The notes beneath the pieces were generated by a model. It was not told the DNA's origin and did not search any database. It saw only the letters and a list, made by a program, of their open reading frames with translations. A stretch of 48,214 bases of DNA, taken from NCBI GenBank assembly GCA_945872405.1, contig CAMBZT010000013.1, forward strand, positions 1 to 48,214, read 5' to 3'. The DNA is from Chitinophaga pinensis (lineage in GTDB: Bacteria; Bacteroidota; Bacteroidia; Chitinophagales; CAMDFR01). Positions within the stretch are counted from its first letter, which is position 1. Each line of letters opens with the position of its first letter. Of this stretch, positions 24,665 through 36,280 are shown piece by piece. Made by a program: the position numbers and the translations under genes.

Positions 24665-24680
24665 TTTTTAAACCTCTAAT

Positions 24681-26666
24681 TTAGTAATTCAGCAATTTCT
24701 GTAACGCTTCCTTAAATCTTTCTTTGGGTAAAAAATTCTGCTCTAGTGGAATAGAAAATGGAACAGGTGTATCTAAACTCGCTACTCTAATGACTGGTGC
24801 ATCTAGCTTCTCAAATAAATATTCTGCAATGTGAGCCGCAATATCACCACCAATTCCGCCTGTTAAGGTATCTTCATGTAAGATAATCACTTTACCTGTT
24901 TTGGTTACAGACGCTTCAATAGATTTCCAATCCAATGGTAAAAGCGTTCTCAAATCGATGATATCCGCTTTTATATTCAACTCTTGACAAGTCTCTACAG
25001 CCCAGTGAACGCCACTGCCATAGGTGATGACAGAAACATCCTCCCCTTCTAGCACACGATTGGCTTTCCCAATTTCAATGGTGTAGTAATCATCTGGCAC
25101 TTGACCAAGCACACTCCTATATAAAGCCTTATGTTCAAAAAATAGCACAGGATTGGGATCGTTTATGGCTGCAGCAATCAAACCTTTTGCATCCAAAGGA
25201 TTCGATGGATACACAATTTTTAAGCCTGGCACTTTATAAAACCATGCCTCATTACTTTGCGAATGGAAGGGTCCAGCGCCAACACCTGCCCCTGTTGGCA
25301 TACGCACCACCACATCAGCATTTTGCTCCCATCTGTAATAACTCTTTGCTAGATTATTTACGATGGCATTAAAACCTGTACTTACGAAATCAGCAAATTG
25401 CATTTCTACTACTGTCTTAAAACCTTTGATACTCATACCTAATGCGGCACTCAGAATTCCACTCTCACACAATGGTGTATTTCTTACTCTCTCTTTACCA
25501 AATTGTTCAACAAAACCTTCTGTAATTTTAAACACACCGCCATATTCTGCAATATCTTGACCCATCAAAACCAAATTAGGATGTTTTTCCATACTCATTC
25601 TTAGCCCATCACAGATGGCATCCACTAGTCTCTTTTCACTTGTTTTATCAGATTGAGGAGCTTGTTCAATATCAAGATATGGTGCGTAAATATCTCTGCA
25701 TTCTTCTGCAGTATCTGGAGTTACTTCTGGCGCCGCAAAGGCCACCTCTAAAGCAGCATCGATCTCTTGTAGTATTTTATTTTTTTCAATAATAATGGTT
25801 GCCGTATCAATCACTTTTTGCTCTAATAAATAGTTCTCATAATTCGTCACCGGATCTTTCGTTGCCCACATATCAAACAATTCCTGAGGCACATATTTTA
25901 CACCACTTGCCTCTTCATGACCACGCATTCTAAAGGTCATCATTTCTACCAATACTGGATGTGGATTTTCGCGCATCTCAGCGGCAAGTTCAGAGATAGT
26001 AGTAAATACTTCAAGCAAATTATTTCCATCTAATATCACCGATTTCATACCATAGCCAATGCCTCTATCTGCCAATTGTTTGCAGTGATACTGCTCATTG
26101 GTCGGCGTAGAAAGCCCGTAGCCATTGTTTTCTATGATAAACATGCTGGGCAAATTCCATACTGAAGCAATATTTAAGGCTTCATGAAAATCACCTTGGC
26201 TAGTACCGCCATCGCCCGTAAAAGTAACTGCAATTTTCTTTTCTCCGTTCAATTTATAGGCTAAAGAAACACCATCTGCCAAACATAATTGTGGTCCCAA
26301 ATGTGAAATCATACCCACGATATGGTGCTCGTTAGAACCAAAGTGGAAGGAGCGTTCACGTCCCTTAGAATATCCTTCTTTCTTGCCTTGCCATTGCAAA
26401 AACAATTTATCTAAAGGCATATTTCTTCCTGTGAAGACGCCCAAATTTCTATGTAATGGCATAATGTACTCATCGGCTTCTAATGCCATGATAATACCCA
26501 CCGAAATAGCTTCCTGACCAATGCCACTAAACCACTTACTGACTTTTCCCTGACGAAGCAATTTAAGCATCTTCTCTTCGATCAGTCGTGGCTTAATAAT
26601 AGCTATATATAAGGATTTGAGCTGTTCGTCTGTGAGATTTTTTCTATCGAATACCATTGATTCCAT
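24681..26666 (-). CDS. 2-oxo acid dehydrogenase E1 component, fused alpha and beta subunits
   Basis: A 661-residue thiamine-diphosphate enzyme that decarboxylates a 2-oxo acid (pyruvate or branched-chain) and transfers the acyl group to the E2 lipoyl domain. The alpha part (about 1-330) has SGIGQEAISVG and the ThDP motif GDGGTSQGDF to ENN (151-181). The beta part (about 340-661) has LMGQDIAEYGGVFK, NTPLCESGILSAALGM and GADVVVRMPTGAGVGAGPFH (the last quoted as VVRMPTGAGVGAGPFH). In most bacteria alpha and beta are separate genes; the fusion is common in Bacteroidota. Which 2-oxo acid is used cannot be told. E2 and E3 genes are not nearby. Start ATG at 26666; TATCTTTG at 26695-26688 may be its -7 element. 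Confidence 0.94.
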   Translation of the reverse strand: MESMVFDRKNLTDEQLKSLYIAIIKPRLIEEKMLKLLRQGKVSKWFSGIGQEAISVGIIMALEADEYIMPLHRNLGVFTGRNMPLDKLFLQWQGKKEGYSKGRERSFHFGSNEHHIVGMISHLGPQLCLADGVSLAYKLNGEKKIAVTFTGDGGTSQGDFHEALNIASVWNLPSMFIIENNGYGLSTPTNEQYHCKQLADRGIGYGMKSVILDGNNLLEVFTTISELAAEMRENPHPVLVEMMTFRMRGHEEASGVKYVPQELFDMWATKDPVTNYENYLLEQKVIDTATIIIEKNKILQEIDAALEVAFAAPEVTPDTAEECRDIYAPYLDIEQAPQSDKTSEKRLVDAICDGLRMSMEKHPNLVLMGQDIAEYGGVFKITEGFVEQFGKERVRNTPLCESGILSAALGMSIKGFKTVVEMQFADFVSTGFNAIVNNLAKSYYRWEQNADVVVRMPTGAGVGAGPFHSQSNEAWFYKVPGLKIVYPSNPLDAKGLIAAAINDPNPVLFFEHKALYRSVLGQVPDDYYTIEIGKANRVLEGEDVSVITYGSGVHWAVETCQELNIKADIIDLRTLLPLDWKSIEASVTKTGKVIILHEDTLTGGIGGDIAAHIAEYLFEKLDAPVIRVASLDTPVPFSIPLEQNFLPKERFKEALQKLLNY

Positions 26667-26777
26667 GCACTAAAATATAATGAAAGGCAAAGATAGAAAG
26701 TTTAGATAGAATATCATGAAGTAAGCGAAGGCTAGGCACTCAAAGAATGGCTGATTTGCTGTAATAGAAGAGAAAGC

Positions 26778-27104
26778 TTATACAGAAAAACTCTCTCCAC
26801 AGGCACAAGTACGACTGGCATTAGGATTCACAAAATGAAAGCCTTTGCCATTCAAACCTTCAGAGAAATCTAGGGAAGTATTTACCAAATATAAAAAGCT
26901 ACGCAAGTCGGTCACCAGTTTAATGCCCTTATCTTCAAAAAGCTGATCATCAGCTTCCATTTTATCGTCGAAATCCATATTATAGCTTAATCCGGAGCAA
27001 CCACCACCTTTCACCGAAACACGAACAAAATGTGCTGGGCTATAGTTTTTCTCCACAATTAAATCTTCTATTCGCGCTTTTGCCTTTTCTGTTACAAATA
27101 ACAT
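26778..27104 (-). CDS. A-type iron-sulfur carrier protein (IscA/HesB family)
   Basis: A 108-residue scaffold or carrier for Fe-S cluster delivery. The three conserved cysteines are at 36 (GGGCSG), 100 and 102 (TCACGESF). It is normal in length and motif. It stands alone, divergent from the methylmalonyl-CoA epimerase gene. A second, clearly different A-type carrier is encoded at 35212-35559. A -7-like TAGTTTTG lies at 27130-27123 on the minus strand. Confidence 0.94.
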   Translation of the reverse strand: MLFVTEKAKARIEDLIVEKNYSPAHFVRVSVKGGGCSGLSYNMDFDDKMEADDQLFEDKGIKLVTDLRSFLYLVNTSLDFSEGLNGKGFHFVNPNASRTCACGESFSV

Positions 27105-27195
27105 AGTCTTGTCTTTTACTTACAAAACTACAAATGAATCTAAAAAGTTTCATCTTATTTATACATTAATGTTACTTATGAATATCTAAAGCACG

Positions 27196-27226
27196 TTGCT
27201 GAAAGCTCAGTTTGTCTTTACATTTG
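27196..27226 (+). promoter_or_regulatory. Promoter of the methylmalonyl-CoA epimerase gene
   Basis: TTG (27196-27198), a 20-base spacer and TACATTTG (27219-27226) match the Bacteroidota promoter pattern. The ATG at 27245 lies 18 bases after it. A potential TTG start at 27212 would be upstream of the expected transcript start, which decides for the ATG. Confidence 0.6.
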
Positions 27227-27244
27227 TTATCAAATACAAAGTCT

Positions 27245-27646
27245 ATGTACAAAATCGAACATATTGGCATTGCAGTCAAAAATATTGACGAGGCCACCCT
27301 TTTATACGCTAAGCTTTTTAATAGAGACGCCTACAAAACGGAAATAGTGGAATCGGAAGCCGTGAGTACTGTCTTTTTCCAGAATGGGGAATCAAAAATC
27401 GAATTGCTTGCCGCCAATAATGAAACCTCCGCCATTGCTAAGTTTATCGACAAAAAAGGCGAGGGCATGCATCATATTGCTTTTGCCGTAGACGATATTT
27501 ACAAGGAGGTGGAAAGATTGAAAAGCGAAGGTTTTCTAGCGATTTCAGAAGCTCCTAAAAAAGGGGCAGACAATAAATTGGTGTTTTTTTTCCATCCCAA
27601 AAGTACCAATGGCGTTTTGGTAGAGCTCTGTCAAGAAATAAAATAA
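27245..27646 (+). CDS. mce: Methylmalonyl-CoA epimerase
   Basis: The enzyme interconverts (R)- and (S)-methylmalonyl-CoA in the propionyl-CoA/succinyl-CoA route. The 133-residue protein has the two-half VOC (glyoxalase) fold: metal ligands are expected from His6 (KIEHIGIAV), the second-half His in GMHHIAFAVDD and Glu in GVLVELCQ. I used the ATG at 27245 rather than an in-frame TTG at 27212. It gives the usual family start MYKIEHIGIAV, and the promoter overlaps the earlier codon. A mutase catalytic subunit for the same pathway is at 36281-37828. A HAD phosphatase gene follows after 24 bases. Confidence 0.94.
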   Translation: MYKIEHIGIAVKNIDEATLLYAKLFNRDAYKTEIVESEAVSTVFFQNGESKIELLAANNETSAIAKFIDKKGEGMHHIAFAVDDIYKEVERLKSEGFLAISEAPKKGADNKLVFFFHPKSTNGVLVELCQEIK

Positions 27647-27658
27647 ATTCCTTGCTTT

Positions 27659-27666
27659 TACTTTTG
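27659..27666 (+). promoter_or_regulatory. Candidate -7 element just before the YjjG-like gene
   Basis: TACTTTTG matches TAnnTTTG and ends 4 bases before the ATG at 27671, so a transcript would begin at or inside the start codon. No -33 element is seen at the usual distance. Confidence 0.35.
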
Positions 27667-27670
27667 CGCC

Positions 27671-28363
27671 ATGTACCAAAACATCAAACATATCTTTTTT
27701 GACCTTGATCATACCTTATGGGATTTTGACTCCAACTCTACGCATACACTGATAGAAATTATTGATCACTTCGATTTAGAAAACTTAGGAATCAATGATA
27801 GCATGCTGTTCATCGCTACCTATAAAGAAATAAACGATAGCTATTGGACCAAATATCGAATGAATCAAGTGAGCAAAGACGAATTGAGATTGGGTCGTTT
27901 TCGTGATACTTTATTGGAATGGAATATAAAAAATGATGAAATGGCACTAGCCATCAACGATTATTATGTGGCCAATAGTCCTTACAAGACAAAGCTTCTA
28001 CCAAATGCTCACGAAGTGCTGGCATATCTTCATAAAAAATATGTACTTCATATTATAACTAATGGCTTTCGCGAAGCAGTAACAGTTAAGATGCGAGAAA
28101 GCGAACTCAATCAATATTTTGACGAAATTGTTATCTCAGAAGAAATAGGTTTTCAGAAACCTCATCCAAGAATATTTCAATATCTATTGAGTAAAAAAAA
28201 TATTCATTCAAATGAATGTATTATGATTGGAGACCATTACGAGGCCGATATCGTAGGCGCAGTGCAACAAAAAATAGCAGCCATACTTTTTAATCCAACG
28301 AAGGAATCACATCCCTATCCGCATCAAATCTATGACCTAATAGAATTGAAAGATTTACTATAA
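27671..28363 (+). CDS. HAD-superfamily nucleotidase (YjjG-like)
   Basis: A 230-residue HAD phosphatase. Motif I is FFDLDHTLWDF with nucleophile Asp11 and Asp13; motif II is HIITNGFREAV; the Lys of motif III is in GFQKPHPRIF; motif IV is IGDHYEADIVGA. The pattern DLDHTLWDF and the cap helix WTKYR match the YjjG/TIGR02254 branch, which dephosphorylates non-canonical pyrimidine nucleotides such as 5-fluoro-dUMP (house-cleaning). Substrate assignment is by family. It is close behind mce (24 bases) and is probably expressed both from mce and from its own -7-like element. Confidence 0.88.
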   Translation: MYQNIKHIFFDLDHTLWDFDSNSTHTLIEIIDHFDLENLGINDSMLFIATYKEINDSYWTKYRMNQVSKDELRLGRFRDTLLEWNIKNDEMALAINDYYVANSPYKTKLLPNAHEVLAYLHKKYVLHIITNGFREAVTVKMRESELNQYFDEIVISEEIGFQKPHPRIFQYLLSKKNIHSNECIMIGDHYEADIVGAVQQKIAAILFNPTKESHPYPHQIYDLIELKDLL

Positions 28364-28393
28364 TGATAAATCAGCTCTTTTTATAAAAGCGTT

Positions 28394-28401
28394 TATCTTT
28401 G
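28394..28401 (+). promoter_or_regulatory. Candidate -7 element before the polytopic membrane protein
   Basis: TATCTTTG matches TAnnTTTG and ends 6 bases before the ATG at 28408. It overlaps an in-frame TTG at 28399, which therefore cannot be the translated start if this promoter is used. Confidence 0.4.
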
Positions 28402-28407
28402 TTCTGT

Positions 28408-29715
28408 ATGCAGTCCATCTTCCATAAATTAAAAGCTTATAAGACTCAAATTGTTTGGGCATTCTTGCTGATAGCCTTTTTGGTAGAGTTTGTCATTTTA
28501 ATATCATGCAATAATCACAACGACCAAAGCACCACTTCCATTTGGCTATTTATCTGCTCCATGTCACTGGGCATTTTACCAATCGTATTTAGCAAAGACT
28601 TCAACAAAAACGCTTTCAGCATCCAAAACCCTAAGCAAATAGCATGGTGGTTTTTTGCCCTGTTTGCAAGTATTGTAGTACTGTGCATTTACTTTTTTAA
28701 GATGCAAGATTTGATAAAACATTGCCGAATCGATGAACATGTTTCAGATATCATACCCACTATTATGCAAGAGGTGCACCGATTTTTACATCATGAATTT
28801 GTGTATGCACCTATAATCTTTGATGGCTATTCTTATCCATCTGGATACCTTCCTGCCATTTGGTTTCCATTCATCGCTGCAGAAACTTTTCACTTCGACT
28901 ATCGCTATATTCCTTTCGCGACTTTTGCCCTATTAATCATAGGAATATTGTTGGTCTATAAAAAACAGATTTCGAATCTTTCCACTTTTCTGTCTCTAGT
29001 TATGATACCACTTAGTCTAGAATTATTCATCGCAAATAATAACTCTGTTCCTCACTTTTCGGTAGAAGTACTCATCGCATGTTATTATGTATTTTTATGT
29101 TTAGCCATCACCACTAAGAATTATTTTTTAATCGGTATTGCTATTAGTTTATGCCTTCTTTCTCGTTATTCTTTGGCACTTTGGTTGCCTTTGTATTTTA
29201 TCGTATTACTCATCAATCAAGATAAAAAACTCTTAGTCAAAATAATCATCGTCATCATCATTGCCATCGCTTTGTTTTATGTCATTCCATTTTTATCTAA
29301 AGACCCAAGTCTTGTTATCCGTGGCCTCCTCAATTATAGCAGTGCAGGCGATGGCGAATGGCGCAGAACCAACCAAAGCACGCATTTACCGGAACATCTG
29401 ACCCATGGTCTTGGTTTCGCCTACTTCTTTTATGTTATCAAAGGCATCGATATTCCGACCAAAATAAAATACTTACAAATGGTATTATTAGCGCTGATTG
29501 CCGTCTTTTTAGTCAGCATGAGTTTTATCTTTTATAAATACAAAAACAAACTGAGCACACCGATTTTTCTCCTCTGTAGTTTCAAAATTTATCTTAGCAT
29601 TTTTTATACCTTTATTCACATCCCCTACGTCTATCTATACACCGTCCCACTTATGGTTTCTGGCGCCCTCATTTTCTATTTAGTAAGCGCTAAAAAGGAA
29701 GATTTAATAGCTTAA
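28408..29715 (+). CDS. Polytopic membrane protein, possibly a GT-C type glycosyltransferase
   Basis: A 435-residue protein with about eleven to twelve hydrophobic segments. A periplasmic loop after the second or third helix carries HCRIDEHVSDI and a further loop has FDGYSYPSGYLPAIWFPF; acidic residues early in the first long loop followed by aromatic residues recall GT-C membrane glycosyltransferases that use polyprenyl-phosphate sugars. I do not recognise a specific family. It is the third gene after mce and the HAD phosphatase (44-base gap) and is followed by a repeat-containing region. The ATG at 28408 is preferred over an upstream TTG that overlaps a promoter-like element. Confidence 0.6.
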   Translation: MQSIFHKLKAYKTQIVWAFLLIAFLVEFVILISCNNHNDQSTTSIWLFICSMSLGILPIVFSKDFNKNAFSIQNPKQIAWWFFALFASIVVLCIYFFKMQDLIKHCRIDEHVSDIIPTIMQEVHRFLHHEFVYAPIIFDGYSYPSGYLPAIWFPFIAAETFHFDYRYIPFATFALLIIGILLVYKKQISNLSTFLSLVMIPLSLELFIANNNSVPHFSVEVLIACYYVFLCLAITTKNYFLIGIAISLCLLSRYSLALWLPLYFIVLLINQDKKLLVKIIIVIIIAIALFYVIPFLSKDPSLVIRGLLNYSSAGDGEWRRTNQSTHLPEHLTHGLGFAYFFYVIKGIDIPTKIKYLQMVLLALIAVFLVSMSFIFYKYKNKLSTPIFLLCSFKIYLSIFYTFIHIPYVYLYTVPLMVSGALIFYLVSAKKEDLIA

Positions 29716-29862
29716 ATTTTAAAATTGATTTGAAGCTTTTCCCGCTTTCCGCTCTATCTTTTTTTAGATACAGAAAAAAAAAGGATGCCGCTTAAATCGG
29801 GGCTAGGGTTATGTCTTTCATCTTGATTATGACAGTCCATAGCAATGAAATCTTACTCTTGT

Positions 29863-29994
29863 CTGTCATTGCGAGCCCGCCTGTATCTGCGGGCGCGGCA
29901 ATCTTACGCTTGAGTCTTCGATTCCTTTTTGTTTCCGTTCCTCAGCATAAGATTGCTTCACTTTTTAAAATACAGAAAAAGTTCGCAATGACAG
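29863..29994. repeat. REP-like imperfect palindrome (GTCATTGCGA family)
   Basis: Outer arms CTGTCATTGCGA (29863-29874) and TCGCAATGACAG (29983-29994) are perfect inverted copies. Inside are GCAATCTTACGCTTGAG (29898-29914) and its imperfect inverted copy CTCAGCATAAGATTGC (29941-29956). A small hairpin GCCCGC/GCGGGC (29875-29880 with 29889-29894) lies next to the left arm. The whole element can fold into one large stem. Similar GTCATTGCGA...GCAATC intergenic palindromes occur in many copies in Bacteroidota and other genomes. No transposase is present; it may be a non-autonomous element or a transcribed hairpin. Confidence 0.75.
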
Positions 29995-30044
29995 TCTGGG
30001 GGATGTTTTTGTTCGCAACAACAGTCAGAGGATGTTTTTGTTCG
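29981..30044 (+). repeat. Short tandem repeat, two units of 29-30 bases plus a partial third
   Basis: The unit begins GTTCGCAA and ends GGATGTTTTT: unit one is 29981-30010, unit two 30011-30039 with several changes, and GTTCG at 30040-30044 starts a third. The first unit overlaps the right arm of the palindrome, so the repeat probably arose by local duplication of that arm. Confidence 0.7.
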
Positions 30045-30056
30045 TGAAATTTTATG

Positions 30057-33760
<3,704 letters not shown>

Positions 33761-33790
33761 TCATCCAATCATTCATTTTTCTATCCTATC

Positions 33791-35122
33791 ATGAAATCAA
33801 ATAAAATAATCTATATTCTCCTCGTTGTTTTTGCCGTTGTGTTGCTACTTGTATTCATTGGTAAAAAGGCGGGGTTCATAAAATCAAATACAGGAACTGA
33901 AGTGGCTGTCTCAGCAGTAGAGAAAAAAAATATCACTGAATCTGTTCCAGCAAATGGCAAACTTTATTCTCAGACAGAAGTAAAAATTAGTCCCGAAGTT
34001 TCAGGTGAAATTATTGAAATTTATGTAAAGGAAGGTGATGCTGTGAAGAAGGGTCAACTATTACTTAAGATAAATCCAAATATCTACAACTCTGAATTAA
34101 TCAAGTCTGAGGCCTATGTAAACCAAATGAAAGCGAATGAAAGTAGTTCTAAAGCAAACTTAGCGCAAGTACAGGCGGCATTCGAATTGGCCAAACAAAC
34201 CTACGATCGTAACAAAAATCTACATCAGCAAAAAGTAATTTCAGATTCAGAATTTGAACAAGCATTTTCTCAGTTCAAAACAGCAAGTGCCAACTATGAT
34301 GCAGCACTAAAAAATTTGGAAGCAGGAGGATACAGTGTAAAAAGTGCGATGGCTTCTCTTTTACAAACACAGCAAAATCTTGACAAAACGACTATATACG
34401 CACCAATTGATGGTATCGTATCGAAGTTGAATGTTGAAAAAGGGGAGAGAGTTTTAGGTACTACTCAAATGGCAGGAACAGAATTATTGAGAATTTCAGA
34501 TTTATACAACATGGAGGCAAGGGTTGATATCAATGAAAATGATATTTTAAGAATGAAAATTGGAGATACTGCTGAGATTGAAATTGATGCGTATTTAAAT
34601 AGAAAGTTTAAAGGAGTGGTGACAGAAATTGCCTATGCATCCAAGAGTGATTTTTCAATTACAACAGATCAGGTCACCAACTTCACTGTAAAAATTAAAA
34701 TGCTTGCCGACTCTTATGCTGATTTAACGGCTCCTGAATTAGGGCATCCATTTCCTTTTAGACCTGGCATGTCAGCTACGGCAAGCATCCAAACCAATAG
34801 AAAACAAAATGTATTGTCGGTGCCTATTCAAAGTGTAACTACTAGAGATCTTAAGGCAGCAGCGAACGAAAAAGAAGGAGACAAAGAAGTGTCGAAGAAA
34901 AAATCAATAGAAGAAATTGTTTTTGTTATAGAAAATGGAAAAGCAAAAGCGGTAAAAGTGAAGACTGGTATACAAGACGATACAAACATTGAAATAGTTT
35001 CTGGATTAACTGGCAAGGAAAATATTATTATCGCCCCTTATAAAGCCATTTCGAAAATTTTGAAAGATGGCGATATGGTCATTATTAAAACAGAAGAGGA
35101 ATTATACAAAACAAGTAAATAG
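33791..35122 (+). CDS. Periplasmic adaptor of a tripartite efflux system (HlyD/MacA-like)
   Basis: A 443-residue membrane fusion protein. An N-terminal helix (IIYILLVVFAVVLLLVFIG) anchors it, followed by a barrel/lipoyl domain (SPEVSGEIIEIYVKEGDAVK and later TIYAPIDGIVSKLNVEKGE), an alpha-helical hairpin (about 100-200) and a beta-barrel and membrane-proximal domain. Such adaptors with an N-terminal anchor often partner with an ABC transporter of the MacB type. Here only TolC precedes it (30 bases) and a convergent gene follows, so the pump subunit is elsewhere. The long hydrophilic insert with NEKEGDKEVSKKKSIEEI near residue 360 is unusual. Confidence 0.9.
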   Translation: MKSNKIIYILLVVFAVVLLLVFIGKKAGFIKSNTGTEVAVSAVEKKNITESVPANGKLYSQTEVKISPEVSGEIIEIYVKEGDAVKKGQLLLKINPNIYNSELIKSEAYVNQMKANESSSKANLAQVQAAFELAKQTYDRNKNLHQQKVISDSEFEQAFSQFKTASANYDAALKNLEAGGYSVKSAMASLLQTQQNLDKTTIYAPIDGIVSKLNVEKGERVLGTTQMAGTELLRISDLYNMEARVDINENDILRMKIGDTAEIEIDAYLNRKFKGVVTEIAYASKSDFSITTDQVTNFTVKIKMLADSYADLTAPELGHPFPFRPGMSATASIQTNRKQNVLSVPIQSVTTRDLKAAANEKEGDKEVSKKKSIEEIVFVIENGKAKAVKVKTGIQDDTNIEIVSGLTGKENIIIAPYKAISKILKDGDMVIIKTEEELYKTSK

Positions 35123-35178
35123 AATGTCTTGTTTTTAACAGTATACTTTTCAATTGAAAATAAAAAGAGAAGAAAATC

Positions 35179-35203
35179 TGTTGATTCACCTACGAAATCA
35201 ACA
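35179..35203. terminator. Hairpin between convergent genes, possible terminator
   Basis: TGTTGATT (35179-35186) and AATCAACA (35196-35203) form an 8-base stem with a 9-base loop between the adaptor gene (plus) and the A-type carrier gene (minus). The flanking tracts are AT-rich rather than pure T, so termination in either direction is only plausible. Confidence 0.4.
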
Positions 35204-35211
35204 ATAAAAAT

Positions 35212-35559
35212 TTATCCGAACGAGGTGCCGCAACCACAAGTTTTGGATGCATTTGGATTATTATAAACGAAACCACGATTGTTTAATCCAGTTTGATAGT
35301 CAATTTCAATTCCATTCAAGTATAGATTGTGGGCAATATTCATAATGACCTTGATGCCTTCAATTTCATACATATTGTCGCCCTCTTGTTTTGTATCAAA
35401 GTCCAATATATAAGAGAAGCCTGCGCAGCCTCCTCCTTTTACCCCGATTCGCAAATATTGATCGGCTGAAATATTAGTTGAATCAACCAACCTTTTTATT
35501 TCTTGAATGGCACCTTCCGTTAATGTAATAGGATTCTTATTTACTGTTTCTATGTTCAT
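35212..35559 (-). CDS. A-type iron-sulfur carrier protein (IscA/HesB family), second copy
   Basis: A 115-residue protein with the three cysteines of A-type carriers at 45 (GGGCAG), 108 and 110 (TCGCGTSF). It differs from the copy at 26778-27104 throughout, including the N-terminus and the segment before the last cysteines, so it is a distinct paralogue that may serve different targets. I used the ATG at 35559 rather than an in-frame TTG at 35589. A -7-like TAGTTTTG (35594-35587, minus strand) overlaps the TTG, so the ATG is the likely translated start. Confidence 0.93.
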   Translation of the reverse strand: MNIETVNKNPITLTEGAIQEIKRLVDSTNISADQYLRIGVKGGGCAGFSYILDFDTKQEGDNMYEIEGIKVIMNIAHNLYLNGIEIDYQTGLNNRGFVYNNPNASKTCGCGTSFG

Positions 35560-35741
35560 TTTATGCTTGCTATCTTCTTTCAAACACAAAACTAGCTCAT
35601 TGGGTTCATTTAATTAAAAAAAATTAGATAAAAAGCAAGTTTGAGATAGACATTTTAGTACCTTTATCGTTGATTAGAAGACAGCAGAATACTTGTTTTT
35701 AGACTATTGACAAGTTACATTCACTTTTAAAACCAATATTT

Positions 35742-36269
35742 ATGGAAACTACTCTTTTAGAGATTGCTAAATATACAATTCCTTCAGTTATCGCTTTAGC
35801 AGCGGCTTTAATTTTAGTACGTCTTTTCTTAAAGAAAGAAGAAGATTATAAGAAGTTTGAAATTTCAATTAAGAATAAAAACACAACTTTGCCTTTGCGA
35901 TTACAATCTTACGAAAGATTGACCTTACTGATTGAAAGAATGGAACCCAATAACCTTTTGACAAGAATGTTGCCTCCAGATGTTTCAGCAAAGGAGTATC
36001 AACTAATGTTGATTTCCACCATTAAATCAGAATTTGACCACAATCTTTCTCAACAAATATATGTGTCTGCTAATCTGTGGAGTGCCATCGTTGCAGTAAG
36101 AAATGATATGTTGAAGAACATTCATATTATTGCAGCCTCTATTCCTGTTGAATCGAGTGCATCTCAGTTGTGTAAAGCCATTTTGAATGAGTATTACGAA
36201 AGGGAGAGTCCGGCACCACATCTTGCAGCACAACAACTTTTGAGAGAAGAAGTGAAATCATTATTTTAA
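35742..36269 (+). CDS. Conserved membrane-anchored protein of unknown function
   Basis: A 175-residue protein with one N-terminal helix (IAKYTIPSVIALAAALILVRLF) and a soluble, probably cytoplasmic, helical part (SYERLTLLIERMEPNNLLTR and PAPHLAAQQLLREEVKSLF). I believe it belongs to a Bacteroidota-restricted family that often sits next to methylmalonyl-CoA mutase genes (perhaps DUF7935), but cannot confirm. The mutase gene starts 11 bases after its stop, so the two are co-transcribed. No catalytic residues are recognised. Confidence 0.65.
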   Translation: METTLLEIAKYTIPSVIALAAALILVRLFLKKEEDYKKFEISIKNKNTTLPLRLQSYERLTLLIERMEPNNLLTRMLPPDVSAKEYQLMLISTIKSEFDHNLSQQIYVSANLWSAIVAVRNDMLKNIHIIAASIPVESSASQLCKAILNEYYERESPAPHLAAQQLLREEVKSLF

Positions 36270-36280
36270 ATTAATTGTAG

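Larger units (their letters stand above)
29716..30056 (+). other. Gene-free region with palindromic and tandem repeats
   Basis: The region lies between the membrane protein (plus) and ligA (minus, convergent). It consists of a short AT-rich part, a palindromic element (29863-29994) and a short tandem repeat (29981-30044). A 78-codon open stretch crosses it but is made of the repeat and has no protein-like character. A degenerate additional copy of the repeat arm (GACAGTCCATAGCAATGA, 29831-29848) lies just before it. Confidence 0.7.

Noticed and set aside
29981-30044. Possible CRISPR-like repeat units
   Set aside because: Two diverged direct copies with no spacers and no cas genes; best explained as local duplication of the palindrome arm.
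29811-30047. 78-codon open frame on the plus strand in the repeat region
   Set aside because: It consists almost wholly of the palindromic and tandem repeat and has no protein-like pattern.
35146-35162. TTTTCAATTGAAAA palindrome after the adaptor gene
   Set aside because: AT-only short palindrome without a T-tract; likely chance in AT-rich DNA.
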